NCBI RefSeq assembly: GCF_005048855.1
Contig: NZ_SUME01000008.1
Coordinates: 124,001 to 188,000, forward strand
DNA length: 64,000 bases
Origin: Sphingobacterium olei
Lineage (GTDB): Bacteria > Bacteroidota > Bacteroidia > Sphingobacteriales > Sphingobacteriaceae
Direction: 5' to 3'
In this document: positions 17,545-23,822 of the stretch, piece after piece
Layout: every line of letters starts with the position of its first letter
How positions within the stretch are numbered: position 1 is the stretch's first letter
Notes under the pieces: model-generated
What the model was told of the DNA's origin: nothing
Databases searched by the model: none
Seen by the model: only the letters and a program-made list of their open reading frames with translations
Program-made: the position numbers and the translations under genes

Positions 17545-17685
17545 ATTATATATGTTAATTTTTAGCTTTTAATCCATAACCATATATCAAGGAATATTCC
17601 AAAATAAAATTTAAGACAGGATGACAGTTTCTTTGGTTTAAAGTAAAAAAATGGCAGTCTTTTAGAAAAAATAAATTAAATAAAA

Positions 17686-17716
17686 TTTGTTATTTCAAAA
17701 AAGACTACTAAATTTG
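17686..17716 (+). promoter_or_regulatory. Consensus Bacteroidota promoter in the htpG / 87-aa gene gap
   Basis: TTTG (17686-17689), a 19-nt spacer and TAAATTTG (17709-17716) match the -33/-7 consensus exactly on the plus strand. Transcription should begin near 17722, giving about 155 nt of leader before the ATG at 17880. The gap 17545-17879 otherwise shows only a GC-richer patch at 17730-17790 (GCGTTAGCAATACC, CACCGCGGTGG) with no fold I can name. Confidence 0.7.
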
Positions 17717-17879
17717 TAGAGTATTCAGAATTGCGTTAGCAATACCAACCGAGTGCGTACACCGCGGTGGTAAAATAATACGGGTCTTCAGCCAAAATAA
17801 ACGTTTCATCACGATTATTTATAAAGCCCTTTGAATTTCTGGATACAATTTATGGTTTAATGTTTAAATTTTAAATTGT

Positions 17880-18143
17880 ATGTCAACACCAGTTCAATTG
17901 TATCAGCATCTCGTAGAGAAATTTAGAAATTACTCTACGGAAGAACTTATCCACCTGAATAATGAAATTGTAAAAAGTACAGGATGGGGTTCTTCTAGGG
18001 GGACATTTCGCACGGCTATATTAAATGCACTTTCTAAACGTGGCATCGATCTTTCCCGCATCATTCGCAGAGAAGATGGTTTTACCACCGTATTGTTAAC
18101 CCCTGTACGATTAGATGAAAATGTATTAATACCACTGAATTAA
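17880..18143 (+). CDS. Small protein of unknown function (87 aa)
   Basis: No signal peptide or membrane segment. The sequence looks like a small helical N-terminal half (LVEKFRNYSTEELIHLNNEIV) and a C-terminal half with RGTFRTAILNALSKRGIDLS and a strand-rich end (GFTTVLLTPVRLDENVLIPL). I do not recognise the family. It is supported by a perfect promoter upstream, good codon use, and termination in a 4-bp overlap with the convergent DUF2891 gene. Confidence 0.75.
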   Translation: MSTPVQLYQHLVEKFRNYSTEELIHLNNEIVKSTGWGSSRGTFRTAILNALSKRGIDLSRIIRREDGFTTVLLTPVRLDENVLIPLN

Positions 18144-19249
18144 TGTACATGCTCTAGCGCATATAGCGCAAACGTACCTAACCAATGACTGCCCATATAA
18201 TCATCTTGGGTCGAAAGATTAGGTAACGAAAAGGCTATATGCGCATTTGCTACACTATTCAGATGTTTCAATTCCGGCAATGTCTTGGTTATGCCATATA
18301 GGCATGCAGCTCTGCTGTAATTCAAACCGTCGAGGTGGACAAGTTTCCCATCTGTGCGATCTTTCACCACCGCAGGTGTCAAAGAGAACGATTCGTTGAA
18401 CAAAGAAGGTAAAAACTGCTTTAACCACGTGGCGTATTCCCGTTTATCCATAATTTTGGCCATCAGATAGGCCTCTTCAAAACAAGGAGAGAGAAAATCG
18501 TAACCGCTAGGTTCGTACGCTAAATTACAATTCTCATCCGTTAAAAATAAACGCCTTGCATGTAGTATGATACTATCTTCGAATTCCTTGTCTCCAACAG
18601 TACGTGCATAATCTAGGGAAAGGGATAACCCGAAGGCAGAATTATCATGTTGACCTGCTCGAATGGGATAAATCAGTTTGGGCAAATATACCTTATATGC
18701 TGCCACGAGGTGATCTACTAACGGTTGAAGAGTAGTCTTCCATCTCTTAGCATCTTGGTCATCCCAAGTTGCCAATGCTTCTTGCAATTTAAAGAGCCAA
18801 GCCCAACCGTAAGTTCGCTCAAAATTACTATTGTTTATATCTTCAAAAAATGCCAGTTCGATGGCAGCATTTTGCGTGGTAATATGTGTATTTAAGAACT
18901 GTCTTACTTGGTTGTCTTCATCGATGTTAGGATATTTTTTCATCAAATTAATGATAGACCAATAACCGTGAACCGAAGAATGCCAGTCAAAACATCCATA
19001 AAAAATCGGTCGCAATTGTTTTGGCGATTTCAGGTCTTTATTCGACCCTAGCACCTGTCCCAATTTATTTGGATATTCTACGTCGAGACAATGCACCGGT
19101 AAGGAAAAAATATGTTTAGCCTCTTTTTCCGACAGACTTACCAACGCTGACGCCGACTCCTCCGTAATTTTTGACGTATTGTTACTACAATTCAAAAGAA
19201 ACAACATAGGAAAGGTCAGAAATAAGGTATTTACAATCGTTTTCATCAA
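18140..19249 (-). CDS. DUF2891 family lipoprotein
   Basis: A short signal ends in a lipobox-like MLFLLNCSNN (Cys21), so the product is probably an exported lipoprotein. The mature part has the DUF2891 features: RPIFYGCFDWHSSVHGYWSI near the front, ERTYGWAWLFKLQEAL in the middle and ELPSGYDFLSP-like YEPSGYDFLSPCFEEAYLM later. The fold looks like an alpha/alpha toroid of the kind seen in glycoside-processing enzymes, but the activity of DUF2891 is not known. The gene overlaps the convergent 87-aa gene by 4 bp. Confidence 0.85.
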   Translation of the reverse strand: MMKTIVNTLFLTFPMLFLLNCSNNTSKITEESASALVSLSEKEAKHIFSLPVHCLDVEYPNKLGQVLGSNKDLKSPKQLRPIFYGCFDWHSSVHGYWSIINLMKKYPNIDEDNQVRQFLNTHITTQNAAIELAFFEDINNSNFERTYGWAWLFKLQEALATWDDQDAKRWKTTLQPLVDHLVAAYKVYLPKLIYPIRAGQHDNSAFGLSLSLDYARTVGDKEFEDSIILHARRLFLTDENCNLAYEPSGYDFLSPCFEEAYLMAKIMDKREYATWLKQFLPSLFNESFSLTPAVVKDRTDGKLVHLDGLNYSRAACLYGITKTLPELKHLNSVANAHIAFSLPNLSTQDDYMGSHWLGTFALYALEHVH

Positions 19250-19296
19250 ATAATTATTTTAAATAGTGATTAAACATTTCAGATTCCCGATTTAAC

Positions 19297-19341
19297 AGCA
19301 TGAGCTTTAGGTTATCTGTTTTTTAACGAACAGCTCATGCT
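19297..19341. other. Perfect 10-bp inverted repeat with long loop
   Basis: AGCATGAGCT (19297-19306) and AGCTCATGCT (19332-19341) are exact inverses separated by 25 bp. They lie between the divergent DUF2891 and MFS genes. There is no adjoining T run after the plus-strand arm, so it is not a clear terminator; an operator is possible. Confidence 0.5.
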
Positions 19342-19428
19342 ATTTCCCGGTAATTTTAATATTACTAGGAAAGATAAGAACATTTCTGACTTTTTTCATT
19401 AATAACATTCAGATAACAAATGTTTTTC

Positions 19429-19506
19429 TACATTTGCCTCTCATAAAAAGAAATCAACTGGACACACATGAGTAACCGACCGGAGGGAGTTCATTCATGC
19501 CGTTAA
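19429..19506 (+). promoter_or_regulatory. -7 box and short upstream ORF before the AraJ-type exporter
   Basis: TACATTTG (19429-19436) is a perfect TAnnTTTG box with only a weak -33 element. The transcript would contain an ATG-initiated 12-codon ORF (19468-19506) that includes a purine-rich CGGAGGGAG. It would also contain a second ORF from 19498 that overlaps the MFS start at 19519. A leader-peptide role is possible but unproven. Confidence 0.35.
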
Positions 19507-19518
19507 AAACAAATACAA

Positions 19519-20736
19519 ATGAATAAGGGACTTGTTGCCTTAGCTTTCGGCGGATTAGCTATAGGTATGACAGAATTCACGATGATGGGTATATTGCCCG
19601 ATATCGCCAAAGATATAAATATAGATATTCCCTCTGCCAGTAACTTAATAGGTTTATATGCATTGGGTGTTGTCGTAGGAGCGCCAACCCTAGTTGCTGC
19701 CACTTCAAAATATTCGCCAAAAGCTGTTCTCTTATTCTTAATGTTATTGTTTTTTGTATTCAACGGCATTTTCACCATTGCACCTAACGAATGGAGTCTT
19801 TTTACTTCCCGATTTGTAGCTGGACTACCCCATGGAGCATTCTTTGGAATAGGATCTGTCGTAGCGGCCAAATTAGCTAAGCCAGGCAAAGAAGCTCAGG
19901 CAATTTCCATGATGTTTACGGGGATGACAATTGCGAATCTTGCTGGTGTACCGTTGGGAACGTACATAGGCCATCACTACTCTTGGCGTATTACCTATGC
20001 GATTATCAGCGCCCTAGGATTGCTTACTTTTCTAACAATTTATTTTTGGATGCCAAAGATTTCTGCCAATAAAAACAATAATGTCATCCATCAAATAAGT
20101 TATTTCAAACGCTGGGATGCGTGGTTGATTGTTGCCGTAATAGCTATTGGAACCGGAGGACTATTTGCTTGGATAAGTTACATTTCCAAATTGGTAACCA
20201 CAGTTTCAGGTCTTCATCCCAATGAAGTTTCCACCGTGATGATATTAGTTGGATGCGGCATGTTTGTTGGAAATATTATAGGTGGAAAATTAGCTGACAG
20301 CATGCTCCCCACCAAAGCGGCTATTATTTGTTTTTCCGCGATGGCTATATGTCTTGTAGTCGTATTCTTTACAGCACATATTAACGAATTAGCATACCCT
20401 ATGGCTTTCATTACCGGAATGGTCGCTTTCAGCATCGGCTCACCGTTACAACTGATGTTGATTAATAATGCACAAGGATCAGAAACCTTTGCGGCCGCTG
20501 GAGGACAAGCAGCGTTTAACATAGGTAATTCTTTAGGTGCATATTTTGGTGCCATACCTATCGCATACGGTTACGCATATAATTACCCATCTGCTATAGG
20601 TATTCTTATGGCATCCATAGGAGCTATTTTGGCATATATCTTTTTAATAAAATATGCTATTCCGAATCAAAAGAAAAAAAAAGCCGCTCAGATAAAAGAA
20701 ATGGAATCATCAGTAAATATCTTTGCTGATCTTTAG
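19519..20736 (+). CDS. AraJ-type MFS efflux transporter
   Basis: 405 aa, about 12 transmembrane helices. The start ALAFGGLAIGMTEFTMMGILPDIA and the later SRFVAGLPHGAFFGIGSVVAA are the hallmark of the AraJ/YdhP/YdeA drug-proton antiporter branch of the major facilitator superfamily. Such proteins export sugars, purine analogues or drugs; the substrate here is not predictable. The C-terminal tail is basic. It ends in a 4-bp overlap with the convergent SPFH-tail-like gene. Confidence 0.87.
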   Translation: MNKGLVALAFGGLAIGMTEFTMMGILPDIAKDINIDIPSASNLIGLYALGVVVGAPTLVAATSKYSPKAVLLFLMLLFFVFNGIFTIAPNEWSLFTSRFVAGLPHGAFFGIGSVVAAKLAKPGKEAQAISMMFTGMTIANLAGVPLGTYIGHHYSWRITYAIISALGLLTFLTIYFWMPKISANKNNNVIHQISYFKRWDAWLIVAVIAIGTGGLFAWISYISKLVTTVSGLHPNEVSTVMILVGCGMFVGNIIGGKLADSMLPTKAAIICFSAMAICLVVVFFTAHINELAYPMAFITGMVAFSIGSPLQLMLINNAQGSETFAAAGGQAAFNIGNSLGAYFGAIPIAYGYAYNYPSAIGILMASIGAILAYIFLIKYAIPNQKKKKAAQIKEMESSVNIFADL

Positions 20737-21110
20737 TCTGTCGCCACAGAAAATCGCTTTCCAGCTTCCAATACAGGAATATTCGCCTCCGTAGGTACAT
20801 AAATAATCTGGTTGATTTTACCTTGCTTCAATGCTTCTCCAAAAGCACCAATAAATTCCTGTTTTCTATATTCAGGATATTTTTGAGCTGCCTCGCCCAT
20901 AATTTTGATAGCTTCGGCCTGTAATAAAGCAGCTTCTTTCTCCGCCCTAGCTTGTTCAATTAGAATCTGTCTGGATTGTGTAGCTTCGGCAAGCCTTGCT
21001 TTCCCAGCCATTTCTTGTTGCCATACACTATATTGTGGTAGACCAAACATTAATCCGAAAATGATCAGCAAAGCTGATACAATTACTAAAATTATTCCTT
21101 GCGTTTTCAT
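20733..21110 (-). CDS. Membrane-anchored coiled-coil protein resembling the tail of SPFH/band-7 proteins (125 aa)
   Basis: One N-terminal membrane helix (about residues 5-25, IILVIVSALLIIFGLMFGL) is followed by an Ala/Glu/Gln-rich helix, ATQSRQILIEQARAEKEAAL. After it comes EAIKIMGEAAQKYPEYRKQEFIGAFGEAL and a short end, INQIIYVPTEANIPVLEAGK. That order is what follows the SPFH domain in prohibitin/stomatin-like proteins, but the SPFH domain itself is absent. The gene is 3 bp downstream of the 77-aa gene on the same strand. Function is unknown; assembly into membrane rings or scaffolds is an inference only. Confidence 0.72.
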   Translation of the reverse strand: MKTQGIILVIVSALLIIFGLMFGLPQYSVWQQEMAGKARLAEATQSRQILIEQARAEKEAALLQAEAIKIMGEAAQKYPEYRKQEFIGAFGEALKQGKINQIIYVPTEANIPVLEAGKRFSVATD

Positions 21111-21113
21111 CTA

Positions 21114-21347
21114 TTATTGTTTTATTAAATTATTATTTTCAATGGTCTCTTCACTAATCGCCTTTCTAAATTTCAACAATCTTACATAACCGGGGCACTT
21201 CACTAGATCCCTCGTCCAATTTTCTACAATAATAAATTGCGTCTTTAAAAACTTGTCCACATCAATAATCCGTTGATCCTTAGATATTTGTATTTCATTA
21301 GGATATGATTTACCCAACAATTCGTGTTTCAATTCGTCCATATTCAT
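21114..21347 (-). CDS. Small cytoplasmic protein of unknown function (77 aa)
   Basis: Mixed-charge protein with the pattern ELLGKSYPNEIQISKDQRIIDVDKF then WTRDLVKCPGYVRLLKFRKAI. This resembles a small Bacteroidota family in which an N-terminal strand segment precedes two helices. I cannot name it with certainty. It forms a two-gene unit with the SPFH-tail-like gene 3 bp downstream. A -7-type box TAAATTTG ends 4 bp before its ATG. Confidence 0.65.
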   Translation of the reverse strand: MNMDELKHELLGKSYPNEIQISKDQRIIDVDKFLKTQFIIVENWTRDLVKCPGYVRLLKFRKAISEETIENNNLIKQ

Positions 21348-21351
21348 GGAT

Positions 21352-21359
21352 CAAATTTA
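21352..21359 (-). promoter_or_regulatory. TAAATTTG -7 box abutting the 77-aa gene start
   Basis: On the minus strand the perfect TAnnTTTG box is followed by ATCC and then ATG (21345-21347), so the mRNA would be essentially leaderless. No clear -33 element. Confidence 0.45.
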
Positions 21360-21473
21360 CCGATAAAAGAGGTCTCTGATACTTATTTATTTCTTTTTTT
21401 TAGAAAAAATCGATGTAGAGAATACATTTAGATAACCAAAGATTAGCTATACAAATTCCTAAAATATATTGAT

Positions 21474-21481
21474 TATCTTTG
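21474..21481 (+). promoter_or_regulatory. TATCTTTG -7 box abutting the 156-aa gene start
   Basis: A perfect TAnnTTTG box followed by AATT and then ATG at 21486, again predicting a leaderless transcript. The -33 element is weak. It is divergent from the box at 21352-21359. Confidence 0.45.
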
Positions 21482-21485
21482 AATT

Positions 21486-21956
21486 ATGACAAAGGAAGCA
21501 GTGGGATTATTAATCGAAAAGGGATACAGAATACTCAAAAACGGTGTCCCTGAAGAAATAGACGGAGACCTTTGGGAGTACTTAAATCAACTGGACGATA
21601 AAGAGGAAGAAGTATTTGAATTAAGACAGATGCTTACATGGAGTGATGATACACTGTCTCGGGTAAAAAGGGTAATAACTGAACATCCGTTGGGACGGCA
21701 TTATGGACGTGACGTACCTTTATATGTAGAAGACGTATTAGAAAGTATAATGAATGGACGGTATAGAGTTGGTGACATTGCTATCGGTGATCAATTTGAT
21801 CTAAATCATTCCTATTTCTTCGACGGAAACCCTCGACATTATACAATAGTAGACAGGCTAAATATCCTGGAAAATGCGTTTAAACTATGCCCTGTTGCAG
21901 GATATGAAGGTCGTAAATTTGCAGTTTGTGAAGTATTTGCAAAATTAAAGAGCTGA
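21486..21956 (+). CDS. Protein of unknown function (156 aa)
   Basis: Acidic soluble protein without signal or membrane segments. The first third reads like a helical segment (EAVGLLIEKGYRILKNGVPEEIDGDLWEYL). The middle has HPLGRHYGRDVPLYVEDVLESIMNGRYRVGD and the end HYTIVDRLNILENAFKLCPVAGYEGR. I recognise no family. Codon use and length support a real gene. It lies before the decayed tRNA-Ser array. Confidence 0.65.
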   Translation: MTKEAVGLLIEKGYRILKNGVPEEIDGDLWEYLNQLDDKEEEVFELRQMLTWSDDTLSRVKRVITEHPLGRHYGRDVPLYVEDVLESIMNGRYRVGDIAIGDQFDLNHSYFFDGNPRHYTIVDRLNILENAFKLCPVAGYEGRKFAVCEVFAKLKS

Positions 21957-21969
21957 TAAACTAAGATTT

Positions 21970-22473
<504 letters not shown>

Positions 22474-22643
22474 GATCGCGTGTGCAAATATATATATTTT
22501 TAGCTTTTATTTATATCTTTTTTCTATTCTGCTTTTCTATCACCATCAACAAACAACTATCTTCAACCATAACTATCTCTATATAATAGGTTTTAATGAA
22601 GATATTAATGTATACGATTAAATCTATTTTCTTTAGTCATATA

Positions 22644-22671
22644 TAAAAAAAGCCGATCATTTCGATCGGCT
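22644..22671 (-). terminator. Terminator of rpsU
   Basis: AGCCGATC/GATCGGCT stem around a 5-nt loop followed on the minus strand by TTTTTTTA, 25 bp after the rpsU stop. The rest of 22474-22643 is A/T-rich with nothing else recognised. Confidence 0.9.
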
Positions 22672-22695
22672 CCCTATATCTGTATTAAAACAGAA

Positions 22696-22887
22696 TTAAG
22701 CTTTATCCAAGTTTAATCCTTGTTTGTAGATAGCTTTTTTGATTTGCGTACGACGAGTTACAGATTTTTTCTCGTATGCTTGACGTGAACGTAGTTCGCG
22801 TAAAACCCCCGTTTTCTCGAATTTCTTTTTGAAACGTTTTAACGCTCTGTCTAAAGATTCTCCTTCTTTTACATTTACGATGATCAT
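22696..22887 (-). CDS. rpsU: 30S ribosomal protein bS21
   Basis: 63 aa, starting MIIVNVKEGESLDRALKRFK and continuing KKFEKTGVLRELRSRQAYEKKSV, a standard Bacteroidota bS21. The start at 22887 is chosen over the longer frame from 22953 for two reasons: it begins exactly at the conserved MIIVNV, and it is preceded at the right distance by a near-perfect Shine-Dalgarno sequence. In Bacteroidota the ribosome hides the anti-Shine-Dalgarno with the help of bS21, so a strong site here fits translational autoregulation. The gene is monocistronic with its own terminator. Confidence 0.97.
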   Translation of the reverse strand: MIIVNVKEGESLDRALKRFKKKFEKTGVLRELRSRQAYEKKSVTRRTQIKKAIYKQGLNLDKA

Positions 22888-22898
22888 GCTGCTTATAT

Positions 22899-22907
22899 AC
22901 CTCCTTT
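22899..22907 (-). promoter_or_regulatory. Strong Shine-Dalgarno site of rpsU
   Basis: The minus strand reads AAAGGAGGT, complementary to the 16S rRNA 3' end, with 11 nt between it and the ATG. Other genes in the window generally lack such a site, so this is exceptional and decides the rpsU start. Confidence 0.9.
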
Positions 22908-22931
22908 CGTAGCCATTTAATTTGTGAGCCA

Positions 22932-22939
22932 CAAAGGTA
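22932..22939 (-). promoter_or_regulatory. Candidate -7 box of rpsU
   Basis: TACCTTTG on the minus strand matches TAnnTTTG exactly and predicts a short leader of about 35-40 nt that carries the Shine-Dalgarno site. No good -33 element at the usual spacing. Confidence 0.5.
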
Positions 22940-22972
22940 GAATTAAAATTCAAAAATAAAAAATAAAAATAC

Positions 22973-23605
22973 TTATATTAATCTGTAACGTTCAATCAAA
23001 TGTGCCAATGGTTCTTCTTTTGTACACAATGCAGTCTGCATTCCACAAATTCGAGCAGTCTCCAAATGCTGCGGACTATCATCAATAAATAGAGTTTCAG
23101 CAGGGATCAAATCATTTTCTTCAAGTACTTCCACAAAAATATCTGAATTAGGTTTACGTTTGCCCATCAGATGAGAATAGTAAGTTTTTTCAAAAAATGG
23201 ACTATTATCTGATACGCCATGTACTATCATGAGATGATTCATGCACCAGGCATAATGTAACTCATTATTATTACTTAAGAGAAACGTTCGGTATTTTGTC
23301 TTCAAAGCTAATAACAACTCATGTGTCCCCTTGGGTACACCAATTAACAGCGAATTCCAAGCATCGTCAATTTGCTGGTCGGTTAATTCTGGTTTACCAG
23401 CTTTGTCTCTTATTCCTTTTCTAAACTCTTGGACACTGATTTCTCCTTTATCGAAAGCGTCAAAAAGCGAATCCTGACCTCGATGTCCAAAAAAATCATC
23501 TACATTTTTGATACCCAACGAAATAAATGCTTCGCGCACCCTCGCAAAGTCAATCATAAAGATTACATTGCCGTAATCGAGTATAATATTTTTAATTTTT
23601 TGCAT
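22973..23605 (-). CDS. HAD-superfamily hydrolase (YihX-like phosphatase)
   Basis: 210 aa. Motif I is IILDYGNVIF (nucleophile Asp9), motif II FLLSNNNELHY, motif III lysine in GKRKPNSDIF, and motif IV LFIDDSPQHLE. The cap between motifs I and II is small and helical. The D-x-G-N-V form of motif I is the YihX-type branch that dephosphorylates sugar phosphates such as glucose-1-phosphate. The substrate here is only guessed from the family. It is a single gene between rpsU (same strand, upstream of rpsU) and tRNA-Met. Confidence 0.87.
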   Translation of the reverse strand: MQKIKNIILDYGNVIFMIDFARVREAFISLGIKNVDDFFGHRGQDSLFDAFDKGEISVQEFRKGIRDKAGKPELTDQQIDDAWNSLLIGVPKGTHELLLALKTKYRTFLLSNNNELHYAWCMNHLMIVHGVSDNSPFFEKTYYSHLMGKRKPNSDIFVEVLEENDLIPAETLFIDDSPQHLETARICGMQTALCTKEEPLAHLIERYRLI

Positions 23606-23694
23606 CTAAAAATTTTGTTTTCTCGTTACAAATATCGATAATTGCATCGTCAAAAGGGAACAACGTTTCAAATTTGACATTATACAAATACCCT

Positions 23695-23768
23695 GCGCCT
23701 ATAGCTCAGTCGGTTAGAGTAGAAGACTCATAATCTTTTGGTCCCTGGTTCGAGCCCAGGTGGGCGCA
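23695..23768 (+). tRNA. tRNA-Met (anticodon CAT)
   Basis: 74-nt cloverleaf: acceptor GCGCCTA/TGGGCGC with discriminator A, D arm AGCTCAGTCGGTTAGAGT, anticodon arm GAAGA-CTCATAA-TCTTT, T arm CCTGG-TTCGAGC-CCAGG. The acceptor pairs at position 1, so it is not an initiator. A CAT anticodon could also be an Ile tRNA modified by lysidine, but elongator Met is the first reading. Confidence 0.92.
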
Positions 23769-23774
23769 CTGGTC

Positions 23775-23811
23775 AAAAAAGGCTTTTTTCGAAAGAAAAA
23801 GCCTTTTTTTC
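23775..23811 (+). terminator. Terminator of tRNA-Met
   Basis: AAAAAAGGCTTTTTT, short loop, AAAAAGCC and a T tract directly after the tRNA. It may also act for the converging propeller-regulator gene at 23823. Confidence 0.85.
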
Positions 23812-23822
23812 GTTACACATGA

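Noticed and set aside
22888..22953. 22-residue N-terminal extension of rpsU
   Set aside because: bS21 normally starts at MIIVNV, and a strong Shine-Dalgarno sits inside the extension at the right distance from the inner ATG.
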